From positions 3,450,698-3,514,697 of the forward strand of contig NW_006498233.1 in the NCBI RefSeq assembly GCF_000471905.2: DNA of 64,000 bases, in the 5' to 3' direction. This document shows positions 34,441-45,026 of the stretch, piece after piece. Every line of letters begins with the position of its first letter. Position 1 is the stretch's first letter. The notes under the pieces were generated by a model. The model did no database searches. It had not been told where the DNA came from and was given only the letters and a program-made list of their open reading frames with translations. Source of the stretch: Amborella trichopoda. Lineage: Eukaryota > Streptophyta > Magnoliopsida > Amborellales > Amborellaceae. A program made the translations under genes and the position numbers.

Positions 34441-35007
34441 GCGCAGCGATAGAGAACACAGTCAGCGTTAGCCTTAGCCAGCGTTAGCCCTTTGTCAGAC
34501 ACAGCCGGCGTTACTCCTCGAAGCCAAAGCCGACATTAGTCTTTTGAAAATACAGCCGAGGGCAGCCCTTGGAAACACAATCGGCGTTGTTTTTTTTTAA
34601 GACACCTAACATTAGTCTCGCACAACACTAGTCAGTGCCTTAGCCACGCATGACGTACACAACGTTAGTCGTGCGTGGCATTAACTGCTCCCTCAACCAC
34701 CCTTTCATGAATGGCAGTGAATTGTGTTCTGCTGTGATCGTGTACAGTGACGACTTGGGTTGGCAAAAGGTGGTAACCAATGGTGAGGCTTGGCTTATGA
34801 AGCTTGTTGGAAGCCATGTCCTCCAACACAATTGTGAACTCCATGTTGTTTTGTGAAAGGACTGTCACTGTGAACATGGTTTGCTCTCCATGATAAGCCA
34901 GTCCTTGCCAGAGAAGTCTGCTTTGTATGTTTGATAAACTCAATCAAAGTGCTTCCACCTTCTCTTATTGTGACAGCCACTTTTATACTGTAACCGTCGT
35001 CTTTCCT

Positions 35008-35219
35008 CATATGCAAGAGCAATGCTTCTAATGCGAGAGCAATTTTGTTGGCCTATAACCGTCCTCTCCTCAATTCCAAGAGCAACGCTGGGGTCAGTCG
35101 TTCTCTTTTCCTCAGATGCAAGAGCAATGCTAGGGTCAGTCGTTCTTTTTCCTCAGATGCAAGAGCAACGTTGGGGTCAGTCGTTCTCTTTTCCTCAGAT
35201 GCAAGAGCAATGCTTGATA
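35008..35219. repeat. 42 bp tandem repeat, 3 full units plus fragments
   Basis: CAAGAGCAA[C/T]G[C/T]T[G/A]GGGTCAG starts at 35,077, 35,119 and 35,160, with a partial unit at 35,202 and degenerate ones from 35,008. Units end TTCCTCAGATG. One unit has lost a base. The array lies just beyond the pol remnant. Confidence 0.88.
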
Positions 35220-35384
35220 ATATAGCCCTGTAACTTCCCTGATAATGGGTTTCCGATTGTAACTTGTAATTTCTTCAATAAAAGAATTAAGCTTTATTGA
35301 ATTGACTTGCTCATTTTCTTTTTAATCGTAGTTTTCTATCTTCTATCGTTAACTCCTTCGCATGTTGAGTCTTTTAAACACATA

Positions 35385-35890
35385 TCAAGGATAATACTTC
35401 TTTAGATATCGCCTATTGATGGGGGGCGTCGCCTCCTCTCCATCAGGATGTGGCAGTATGTAAGCACCATTTGGTGAGACCTTCTTGACTATAAAAGGGC
35501 CTTCCAACTTAAGTTCAAATTTTCCTTTGTGTCTTCTATGCATAACAATCGGTCTTTTGATAGCTAGAACCATATCTCCATGGGTGAATGAGCTGACCTT
35601 GACTGACTTGTCAAAGGCCCTCTTCATTCTCCCCTGATTGAGCTCAAGATTATGCTGAGCTTCCAATCTCTTTTCATCAAATGCATCCAACTCTGGGTAA
35701 TGAAGCTTGACCTTCTCATCTTCAGCCAGTCCTTGATGTATGGTGACACGAAGCAAGGGCAGTTGAATCTCGATGGGTAAGACTGCTTCACCCCCATAGA
35801 CCAAGGAGTGGAATCGGTGGCATTTCTTGTGGAAGTGCAATAGGCTCACAAGGCTTCTGAAAGTTTCTCATGCCTATTTTTCCTTTTTTC
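35385..35890 (-). pseudogene. Ty3/gypsy integrase, C-terminal part
   Basis: The frame ends at 35,385 with the motif ...RRYLKKYYP typical of the end of plant gypsy polyproteins. Read from about 35,885, NRHEKLSEAL is the end of the integrase core, followed by SLVYGGEAVLPIEI, the YG-EAVLP block just after it. Then come HGDMVLAIKRP and GKFELKLEGPFIVKKV, the GDLVL and W-GP boxes of the C-terminal domain, with the usual W replaced by L. One stop lies near 35,855. The catalytic D,D-35-E residues are upstream and missing. Just before it, protease-spacer sequence is joined directly, marking the deletion. Confidence 0.92.
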
Positions 35891-35989
35891 TTTTATTTCG
35901 ACACTTGTAATATCCCCTTGGTTTATGAATGAAATTCTCCTTCTTCTTCAGTATGATGCGTGACTTTTTCTTTTTCCATCTGCTTCTCT

Positions 35990-37262
35990 GCACTCTATCT
36001 CTTACTCTTGTTCATTGTTCATGCCCCTTTATGGAATGGGACGTGGAGGAATACCCTACACCTTGCTTTGTTTTAATGCAAGTTGTTGTAGCTTTAATGA
36101 CCTCAAATGGGGGAGGAGTTGCTTCTTCTTCCTTTAATGTTTGATTGAACATGCGGTCATCATTCATTGTTCTCATAATGTGATGAGCCTGCTTGCTATA
36201 AATAGTCCAATCAGGAGGGGCTTTGGCTTCTATTCGAGGTGCATTCACTCCGAGCTCGTCGTAGCTCTTGGTCTCAGGCATGAACTCCATTAAGTGTTTT
36301 GAAGCGATATGCATAACCCCCAATTGGTTCTGGAGACTGCGAACCTCGCTTCTTAACTCTACCAGTAGATCTTACTCTTGAGGGCAAGAGGGTTGTCCTT
36401 TCCTTAATTTCTCTTTTCCGATAGAATCAGGGAAATGCAAAACCTTTTGGGGTGGCTGATGCGTTAATTCTACTTCGAAGAGTGCAATGGGGACATGCAG
36501 GACTTTTTGATGGTCCGGCGTATAGGTGACCCTTGTGACCGGGAGATCTATCCTCATGACTTCCTCAGTCTCAAGGGTGACTTCTGGTTCTTCTTCTTGT
36601 ACAAGTGGCTCAGTACTTGTAGCAGAGGAGGAAACCTCATCTTCATGAGAAGATGGATTTTCCTCAGGGATGATGGATGGCATACTGGGATGAATGGGAG
36701 TCAGAGGGAGAATTTTGCCTTATCTTTCTTCCTCTTTAAACATGCTCAGGAGAGTTTTCTCGGTGTCCTCAACATCTTCATGAGGCCAAGGTTCTACCTT
36801 CTTCACAAACTTATGATTCTCCTGACTCTTGGGGTGATATCGAAACTGTGAAGTAATACTTGGCATCAGCATAGTGAGTATCGGCTATAGGAAACCATCT
36901 TCTATCAGCATAGACCGTATATTGTCTCCCATCTCAACTATACTTGAAGCACCGATGCAATGTGGATGGAACCACCTCCTGATCATGGAGCTACGGGCAA
37001 CTGAGAAGGATGTTATAAGATGTGTCAGTGTTGATCACATGAAATTGAGCGTATTTGTTTAATTCACGGATCCTAAGAAGAAGGCGGACCGTGCCAGTCG
37101 GCTTTTCTCTTGACTAGTTGAACCCCTAGACTGTGATGTGAGTCGGAGTGAGATCCTCAAACCCTAATCCCAAATGAGTGAGGATTCTCCTTGGGATAAG
37201 GTTGACTGCTGACCCTCAATCCAACATAATTCGGTTGATGGGGCATGCATGTAACTCACCAG
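35990..37262 (-). pseudogene. Ty3/gypsy aspartic protease and spacer, with a stop at the active site
   Basis: Read downstream of 37,262 the minus strand gives a retroviral-type protease: INRIMLD, then TGA, then GSAVNLIP. The stop replaces the middle residue of the catalytic D-[T/S/D/R]-G triplet. FHVINTDTSYNILLSCPWLH near 37,000 matches the second half of plant gypsy proteases (the ILLG-PWLH block). After this come acidic spacer frames (36,683-36,372 and 36,323-36,012) with no catalytic motif. In an intact element the reverse transcriptase would follow. Confidence 0.85.
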
Positions 37263-40200
37263 TCACAAAGAGAGGAAGATTGTGAAATTTTCTCCCAATT
37301 GCAAATCATCCTCTGAGAAGGTGATCGCCATGCATCCTCTTAAGATCACTGAGTCCACGTCAATGGGTTCCACCTCGGTCTCATATACCTCTGGATTGGA
37401 AAGGGCCTGAACCAGAGCCATACGGTAATCCCTTGAGAGCCCTATCACCTTATATTTCACCATTTCTTCATCAGCCTTGTGTGTTCCTAGTCTTGCCACC
37501 AGCTTTGATGATATAATGGGAGGGGTAGGTTTAGGTGGAAGAGGCTCATTTTGGGCTGCTAGTTGGCTTGATTGCGCAGTTGGTTTGGTTTGGGTAGTCT
37601 GAGTGGATTGGGGAGGAAGAGTTTGTTTTGGTGGAATGGAGGTTTGAGGTTGAGGAGGCGTTTGGGTATATGGGATCAAAGGCATTCCGGGGAACATGAG
37701 AGGTGGATTGCCTAGGGTATTTGGGCGAGGAAGGAGCCCAGGGAGCTGGAGGATGCGTAAATTGTTTGAAGTATCCGGGTGAGGGAAAAATGGCAAACCA
37801 AGAAACTTCAAAATGCCTGGCTTCTGAGGTGGAGGTTGCAGTGTTTTCCTTGATCTCAGGCTCATTTGCCCCGTGCTGGGTGATGCTTCTGAGATTTGCA
37901 CCATGTGGTAAGCGTTTTGAGAATAGAGGCTCTGCCCTCTTGATTCTCTTAACCTCTGTTTAAAGTCAGGCTCAAGAGGCCACTGGGGTTTCTTCGGCTT
38001 TGACCTCTTATGCTTATTGGTAGAAGAAGATGGGTCTCTCTTAGCTCGAGCTGTCAGGGCGTCAGCAACTGTCAAGAATCCAGCCACTTAGGCTAATGTC
38101 TTTTTCTGCCTTCTCTGGTGCGTCCTGCTTATATTGCTTCCTTCAAGTTCTTTGTTGAGAGCCTCGAATTCTGGACATTTCAAGGTTGTACCTGTAGAAG
38201 ACATAGAAGAGGAAGGATAAGAAAGAGAAGAAGAAGAGGAAGAAGAAGAAAAGTCAGTAGGTGAGGAACTTTTAAGGTCATTCCCCTCATTGGACCGATT
38301 TTGGCAGCTTTTTGCGTCATCACCAGAATTGGACGTGTGCAAGGGGTCTTTTAGGTCTTTCCCCTGCTTAGACTATTGGGGGGTTCTTTTAATGTCGTCA
38401 CCTTCATTGGACGTGCCTTGAGTAAGACATGACCCAGGGGTATCCTCTTGATGAGACGAAGGAATAAGGTTGATGGTGACCGATATGAAGTCTTGTAAGG
38501 TCGACAAAAGAGGAAGGGGCCTGAGAAATTCTGGCTCGACCGGTGGCTGAGGAACCTTGTTCTTCCGGTGAGCAACCCTCAGTGCTCGTCTTCTTCTAGT
38601 CACCTTTGGAGGTGCTTGGTCCATCTTGATAGGTTTGTGAACAACCCTAGCATGATGAATCGCTTCTCGCTTTAAAGACTTGATCCTGTTCCGCCCATGA
38701 TGGAATTTCTATGACTGGGAAGTCGAGGGTTCAGCGGGATCATAGGCTTTATCATGAGAGTTCTGTACTGAGACACTCTCCTGAGTGGAAGTATCGACTT
38801 GTGGGTGTTCAGCATAAGCAATGTGACCTGCCTGGACTTTTTCCACAACCACAGCTTCGAACCCATAACATTCGTTTTGCTCATGGCCCCCCATAACTGA
38901 TGGTACGGGCACCAGTGATTTCTCAATCCCCTGTGTAAGGTTCTTGGGTTGCCTTGTCAGCTTTGGTGTAATGAGTCCTTGTTAGAGCGTCATATCAAAC
39001 AGGGCGTGGAGAAGATCTATTGATAGCTCATCAAAAGGGCACATGCTTTTGTCTTTCTCCTATACTGTTACCACGTGGGAGGCGTCAGCTGCCCCGAATG
39101 CTTTCTTGAGTTCCTCGAGCTTGATTTGACCCTTCTGGATCAGAGCCTCGATGAGGTCTTTAAGTGTGTAGCATTCTTCTGTGGAGTGGTTTACCATTCA
39201 ATGATAAGCACAGTATCTTGCTTGTGTATTGAGATCAGCTTGATCGGGAAACTTGATCTCAGGTAGTTCAATCATGTTCTGCTCCAGCAATAGTCAGAGC
39301 AGTGCAGGAACCCATTCATTTTCAAAAGGATAAACGTTGTTCTGATGGTTAGTCCAATAATCACTTCGATTAAGGTTCGTAGGTGGGGGTACCCGGTTTT
39401 ATGATTGCTAATGTTTGCATGCCTGAGACGCTATCTTTGTTGTGCGTACCCCTTTGGAGAGGTCCAAGGTCTGAGAGGCAGACTTCTTTGGATCATTGAT
39501 GGTAACGGCTGTAGTGATTACTACTTTATGTTGGTTGCCCCGGGCGTTGTTCCGATTGCCCCGATTTTTCACAAGCTTGAAGGCTGTTGTCGTGACCCGC
39601 CATGGTGGCGTGACAAACCCTCTATGCGAACTGACTTAGAGATCAGCTCTGACATGGAGGTGGGATTGGAGGCTTCAACATGTAGAGCGATTTTAGGTCG
39701 CAGGTTTCGCATGCAAGTCTGAACTGTTTCCTTCTCGGGCATGGGATTAGGATGGCAAGCGACCAAATCTCTCCACCTTGCTATGAATTGATCCACAGGT
39801 TCAAGGTGAGAAGCTCGATAGTTTGGACCTCTCTCTCGACCTCATATAAGCATTGATGGAACAATTTCTCCATTTCCTCGCAAGTATGTAATTAATTTGA
39901 GGGAAGCCGAGCATACCACTGAAAAGCCGGGCCATCAAGGGTTTCAACAAACGTACGGAGGAGGAGTCTCCCATCAACCGCTGTCTCTCGACATGCCGCT
40001 TGAAAATGCGTGATATGCTGGTGCGGGGAGGTTGTACCATAAAGCAGGGGAAACGTCCCTTTCTTGTAGCATGCGGGAAACAGAACCTGATCAATGTAGA
40101 AGGGCTACAGCTTCTAATAAAGTGTTGCACCCTGTATTCTCGGGATCTGTCTGCTCTTTAAGCTATGGGTTACCATAGCGTCGATGTCTACCTGTGAGAC

Positions 40201-40632
40201 GGGATGATGGACAGAATTGTCATGTGAGGCAAGGGGAGAAGGTTGCCTTGGAGCTACATCATCTGAGTGATGGGAGTTGACATAATGATTAGCCGAGTGT
40301 CGCATGGTTTCCATGCGGTCAATCTTCTCCATCATTGCACGCACCATGTCTTCGAACCTATTCATGTGCTCTTCCTGGCTGTCGCTAGGTTGGTTTACCA
40401 CCATAACGCTGACTGTTTCTCCAGGGAGGTCAGCGTTAAGTGCAGTTGAGGGCTTCCGAGCTTGGTGGGTCGCACGTGGTAGATCAGTCAGCAAGGGGTC
40501 ATCATGCCCCGACTGGACTTGAGTCTTATACACCGACCGTCTGAGGACCGGTTCTTGACGGTCTTGGGACTGTGGATGCTGGTTGGTCAGGTCATCTTCT
40601 ATGACGCTAACCATGGTGCAGGATTCTCTCAC
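37263..40632 (-). pseudogene. Ty3/gypsy gag remnant
   Basis: The frames run from 40,632. The N-terminal part (40,632-40,114) is hydrophilic and contains a helix-like MNRFEDMVRAMMEKIDRMET. The retrotransposon gag core follows with shifts (40,130-39,569): a DGPAFQWY-like block, then DQFIARWRDLVACHP and QTCMRNLRPKIALHV. Near 39,220 is AYH...NHSTEECYTLKDLIEALI, the CxYH-HxTEDC motif used by plant gypsy gag in place of a zinc knuckle. The last part (38,087-37,263) has a proline and glutamine-rich run and then ALVQALSNPEVY and AITFSEDDL, which precede the protease in this group. Stops and frameshifts break the frame in at least five places. Confidence 0.9.
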
Positions 40633-41640
40633 CTCTTCTTCAGTCTTTGTGATTCGAAGAGGGTAGAAGGGATTTTCATGAAGGAGAACCTTGGAGCTAA
40701 GTGCCCCGACTTTTATGGTCGGCTCCTTAATTAGAATCAGCAGTCCTCTATTTTTCTTATCTTTGAGTCTATGGTAGACTTCTCTCTAGAACATGAGAGG
40801 GTCGTGTCTAAAAGATGGGGCAGCGAATGTGGACCATGGGCAGGGGCTATCTTGGGCTGCTGCCTTGGAAGGTGTAGAACTTCATCAATCATCAGGGCCT
40901 TACCCCAAACCCCTTTGTGGGCTCCAAAGGCATAGCCGACCTGACGAGGCTGGCTGAGGATGGTACTCTTAGGGAAACCTTCGAGTACCAAGTCTTGAGA
41001 CATCCACTGGGAGGAGAAAGGGCGGAAGAAGAGGGGATTGGCTCTCGACGATGTCGGGGTCAGGAGCAAGCAGTGACCTGGTAAGGTGGCACATGTACGC
41101 CCCTTGAAGTAGCATTCCGGGTGACTTGGGGGTCAGCACAGGCTCGAACAGGTGATATGGCCTTAAGAGGTCGAGAACTAAGAGCAGATGTCTGCAAGGA
41201 AACAGGTGAGGGCCTGCCCCATACAGGGTGCACTAGTGTGTGCTGAGAGGAAGGACTAGGTAGCCTTCCAGTGTACCTCTACAATACGACCGACAAGTGA
41301 CTTGCCGGTGACAGAGTACATCCTGTGAGTGGTAGTAGATGTGCTACTGATGCAGGGTGCCTTGGTGGAAGTTCCATCAGGACAAGGAGATGGGGAGTTA
41401 GGGACCTCTAAGTCCCTCCTCACACATACCATGTTAAGACTTGGGAGCTAGACATTGGGTCTTTGCTCAAAAGAAATGTTGGGAACAAAGTTCGAGGAAC
41501 TTGTTCCCGAGGGAAGCTCGCGAATGCGGGGATAAGAAAATCCCTGATCCAGATGAATGGGTTCAAGAACCTGAAAGTTATGTAAGCAAAAAAACAAAGG
41601 AGAAACTAACCAAACAAGTATGATCCGACGAAGGGGTAGT
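40633..41640 (-). other. 5' leader of the Tat/Ogre-like element
   Basis: About 1 kb lies between the primer site and gag. Ogre elements carry an extra ORF1 here. A minus-strand frame of 110 codons (41,069-40,737) is present but I see no conserved motif in it, so ORF1 is neither shown nor excluded. Confidence 0.45.
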
Positions 41641-41642
41641 AA

Positions 41643-41664
41643 GTCCCCATTGGAGTCGCCAAGC
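41643..41664 (-). other. Primer binding site, tRNA-Arg type
   Basis: On the minus strand, directly after the LTR end CTAACCA, the sequence is GCTTGGCGACTCCAATGGGG. TTGGCGACTC-ATGGGGA is the form found in Tat/Ogre elements, which use tRNA-Arg. The site fixes both strand and boundary. Confidence 0.8.
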
Positions 41665-43947
41665 TGGTTAGGTGCCTCAATCTCGCCCTCCGGATCTGGA
41701 TGATCTGGCGGCACGTGTCTTGGATTTCGAAGGGAACCTGGGACTAAAGATCGCTCCATTGGGAATCTTGTTCAAGAGCAAGGGCAGGTAGACCAACCGA
41801 TGAGAGAGGAATATAGGGTGGGTTCGGGACTTACTCGAGCTGGCTCTCGTGGGTGCCCTCTTAAATCATGAAGAAAGCCCCCCTGTCGTACAACTGCTTC
41901 AGAATTACCTCCCTTGGCCTGTATTCTCAAGATAAGTGGGCCAAGAGACTCCACCTTGTCTTTGGGTGAATGCACGCAGGCGTGCACATTCAAAGTAGAA
42001 AAGAGAAGAAATGATGAGACGAGGGTTGAGAGAAGGAAGAAGAGAGAAGAGAATAAAAGAAAGAGCCATTTGACCGGGTGACTAGCCTAGCACAGTGGCT
42101 AGATTGGCATAATGATTGACCTAACATAGTGGCAAGACGAGCACAGTAACTTAGACCGACACGACAACAATACTACTCGACGACAGAACAACAACACCAA
42201 CTAGCCTGGCCCAACGGTGAGTTCGATGTGGTAGCAAGACGTGCACGGTAACTTAGACAGGCACAGAGGCAATACTGCTCGACAATGAGACTACTGTGAC
42301 AGTGCTAGACTTGTCCCTTAGTCACATGAGAGAGGAAGAAGAAAAAAAGAGAGAAAGAGGGGTGATAAGAAAGCAAAGAGAGGAAAAAATAGGAGGAAAG
42401 GAGAAGAAAAGAAAGATAAGAGATATAAGAGAAAGGAGAGAGAAAAGAGAAAAACAGAGAAGCAAAGAGAAGAAAAGGAAAGAGAAAAGGGAGAGAAGGG
42501 AGAAAAGAAAAGAAAGGTGAGACATAAGAAATGGGGGAGAGAGAAGAAGAAAGTGAGAGAAGAGAAGGGAGAGAAGAAGAACATGGATAGCGATGGGTTT
42601 CACTACCCATGACAAATGAAAGAGGACTGAGAAAGAGCATGGACGACGATGGTTTTCGCTACCCATGACAGAGGAAAGAGGAGAGAGAAGAACATGGATG
42701 GTGATGGTTTTTTCACCCATGATAGAGGAAAGAGGAGAGAGAAAAAACATAGACGATGATGGGTTTTGCCTCTCGTGACAAAGGAAAGAGGAGAAAGAAA
42801 GAGCATGGACGGCGATGGGTTCTGCCATCTATGACAGAGGAAAGAGGAGAGAGAGAGAGAGACAGCAACGAGAAAGGGTAAAGACATACGCGATGCTAGC
42901 CATCACCGCTTGTGTCGTAAGGGACTCAAACACGACCCGACCTGCCACCTGAGAAAAGGCTCAGTTCAATGTTCTTGTCAAAGAATGAGGAAAGGAATGT
43001 CATGCGCAGTGATGAGAATTGTCGTGCACAACATGGGAAAAGGGAAACTTGGACAAGGGCCCGGCACACCACTTGGGTTAAGGCCCAGCTCACTATGCAT
43101 GTTTCCAAAGGATATGGGAAGGATGAGAATGCCATGACCGGTGATGGGTATCGTTGTGCATGACTGAAGAGGAGAGAGAAAAAAAATAACAGGGTGAGAG
43201 AAAGAAAGACAGAGAATAAGAAAGAGGGTTTAGGGAAGAGAAAGAAGAAAGGAAAGTAGAGAGAGAAGGAAGGTGAACAGGAAGAGATGAAAAGAAATAA
43301 GAGAGAGAAAAGAAAAGTGAGGAGAGAAGTTATGAAAAGAGAAGAAAAGAAATTAGGAAGAGATTGGGAAAGAGCCACGGGGCGTGCCTTATATCAAAAC
43401 GCTCGTCTTGACGAGACGAACACGCTCACAAAATTTGAGCATGATCTGACTCGGGACGAGTGAGATATGGCTCCCAAAATTCAATGCCCAAAACGGTAAA
43501 ATAGTCACCCCTAATGGTGATTTGGTACAAGGAGGGCGCACGGGAATAGTGTGCGGCCTACCCTTTTTCGGTCTTTTACCCATAACTTTGTCTTAGAGTG
43601 TCAGGTTAAGCCGAAACTTGACCTATAGGGGTTTTTTACCATGCTGGATCCAATGGCAGTGGTCCCACAGTGATGTAACGCACCAAAAATAGGGTTTTAG
43701 TTAGGGGGTCTGTATCAGGGTGTTAGAGACTGATTTTTCGAAATTGTTTCTTTTTCTGCACTGTCTTAGACATGTCGGATTGCAGCAAAACTTTGCAGGT
43801 GGTCTTTTGAAGTATTTTCGAACATTTCCACTTGTTTTAGGGCAATTCTAAGGCTGTCGAGAATTCCACTATAATTCAAGCTTTATTGATCGGGTTCTCT
43901 TTTTATTCTACATAGGGGACCCAAGGTGCTGAAAATGTCTTCAAACA
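41665..43947 (-). repeat. 5' LTR of the Tat/Ogre-like element (short form)
   Basis: On the minus strand it starts TGTTTGAAGACA (43,947) and ends CACCTAACCA (41,665). It matches 28,030-31,457 except for about 1.3 kb missing where the sequence jumps at about 43,380 from a purine tract to CGTGCCTTATATCAAAACGC. The missing segment includes the TATA box and AATAAA of the other LTR. A weak GATATAAGGC on the minus strand near 43,390 might serve instead. Confidence 0.88.
42579..42856. repeat. 56 bp hairpin-containing tandem repeat x 5 (5' LTR)
   Basis: Units start at 42,579, 42,635, 42,690, 42,745 and 42,801. They match the units at 28,778-29,112 but are more diverged from one another, and there is one unit fewer. 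Two related single modules follow at about 43,000-43,034 and 43,132-43,162. Confidence 0.9.
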
Positions 43948-43976
43948 ATCACAGGTATGCCGGGGAATTCAGGAGA

Positions 43977-44375
43977 GTGTGGTCCGTAGTTCTAGACTAT
44001 CGAGAAATCACTTGCAAAGCTGGAGTGTGAAATGTGCAGTTCTAGACTCTCGTGAGCTCACTTCCGTATGGGCCCCCTAATGAGTAACAACGAAGAATAT
44101 GAACAGAGAAATAAAAGATGTTATGAGAAAGGAATGAGAATATAAGAAAGATAAGGCCTCTCAAAAACTCAGACATCTTTTTGGCGTCCCCTCTTTAAGG
44201 AGGTAACTGAGAACATCAGAAAGGTCCATAGACTTCGAGACCAAAGTCAAGAGCACCCCAGAGGATTCTAAATAGTGAGGTCCGTAGTTCTACACTATAG
44301 ATAAATCACATCCAAAGGTGGAGAGTGAAGTCTGCAGTTCTAAACTATCGTGAAATCACTTTCGAAGAGCCTCGT
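43977..44375. repeat. About 100 bp repeat, two copies 300 bp apart, in the solo LTR
   Basis: GGTCCGTAGTTCTA[G/C]ACTAT at 43,981 and 44,279 is followed in each copy by GCAGTTCTA[G/A]ACT[C/A]TCGTGA. Each copy thus holds two similar halves, giving four versions of the phrase GTTCTA-ACTATCG. Confidence 0.8.
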
Positions 44376-44678
44376 GAGAGCTGTCTAGGTTTAGAAAGAT
44401 AGATAAAGTATGAAAGAAGTAAATTTATAAGAGATGAGAGAAAAAGAAGAGAGAGAGAAAAAAGAAAAATAAGGAGAGAGTGTGCGCCTTTGAAGATCCC
44501 TTTTGAGCGCTCCTTAGAAAGATATCTTGACCTTTGGAGTTAAGGTTAAGGTCTAAGTCTAAGGTGAATAGACCTAAGTGGGTTAGGGTAGTGTATGAGA
44601 TAGGGTGTAGGAGGTTGGGAAGGATAGGGAGTAGGAAGTTTAAGGTTCTAAGTAGTAAGGAGTTTGAGATTCTAGGGA

Positions 44679-44881
44679 GTTGGGAATTGGAAGTGGGGGG
44701 TTCGAAAGTTGGGAGTTGGAAGTAGGAGGTTTGGAAGATGGGAATTGGAAGTGGGAGGATTGAAAGTTGGGAGTTGGAAGTGGGAGGTTTGGAAGTTGGG
44801 AGTTGGAAGCGGTAGGTTTGAAAGTTGAGAGTTGGAAGTGGGAGGTTTGGAAGTTGGGAGTTGGAAGTGGGAGGTCCAAGG
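44679..44881. repeat. 29 bp minisatellite x 7 in the solo LTR
   Basis: GTTGGGAGTTGGAAGTGGGA is repeated seven times at 29 base spacing with few changes. On the minus strand this translates in two frames as repeats like LPTPNFQTSHFQ; these frames are by-products. Confidence 0.92.
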
Positions 44882-44974
44882 GCAATTACTCAAAGTGGTA
44901 AAGTGTTTTCTCTCATCTCTCTTGAAGTTTGAAGCTATACACAATCAAATTCTTGAAGGGTCAAAACCTCATTT

Positions 44975-45026
44975 TTTATTACGTTTTCCAACTTAGGGTT
45001 ACAAATGACTTATGCTCCTTATATAG
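44975..45026 (-). promoter_or_regulatory. TATA box and AATAAA of the solo LTR
   Basis: The minus strand reads CTATATAAGG at 45,026-45,017 and AATAAA at 44,980-44,975, about 40 bases downstream. The pair has the same layout as at 30,163-30,098, supporting orientation and common ancestry. Confidence 0.65.

Larger units (their letters stand above)
31458..35384 (-). other. Long 3' region of the Tat/Ogre-like element, non-coding, rich in minisatellites
   Basis: This lies downstream of the integrase end and upstream of the 3' LTR. I recognise no protein domain, although a few open frames exceed 100 codons (for example 33,799-34,179 and 32,246-32,680 on the + strand, the antisense direction). Besides the arrays listed separately, 33,480-33,640 repeats a GGCGTTAGTCAC-type phrase, and 34,440-34,640 repeats AGC[C/G]GCGTTAG. 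Plant Tat/Ogre elements are known for hypervariable repeats in this position. Confidence 0.7.
28030..43947 (-). mobile_element. Tat/Ogre-like Ty3/gypsy retrotransposon, defective
   Basis: Direct LTRs lie at 28,030-31,457 (3' LTR) and 41,665-43,947 (5' LTR), with coding sequence on the minus strand between. Order along the minus strand is LTR, primer site, leader, gag, protease, a long spacer, end of integrase, long 3' region, LTR. The primer site matches the tRNA-Arg-type site of Tat/Ogre elements. The long LTRs and the repeat-laden 3' region also fit that lineage. Reverse transcriptase, RNase H and the integrase catalytic core are deleted. The flanks ACCAA and ATCAC do not form a target duplication, so one end may have been altered. 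It sits inside the solo LTR of an older relative. Confidence 0.88.

Noticed and set aside
28025-43952. Target duplication for the Tat/Ogre-like element
   Set aside because: The five bases on each side (ACCAA and ATCAC) do not match, so none is claimed although the LTR ends are clear.
44640-44944. CRISPR-like regular repeats (29 bp minisatellite)
   Set aside because: Units are directly adjacent with no unique spacers, and the context is a plant LTR.
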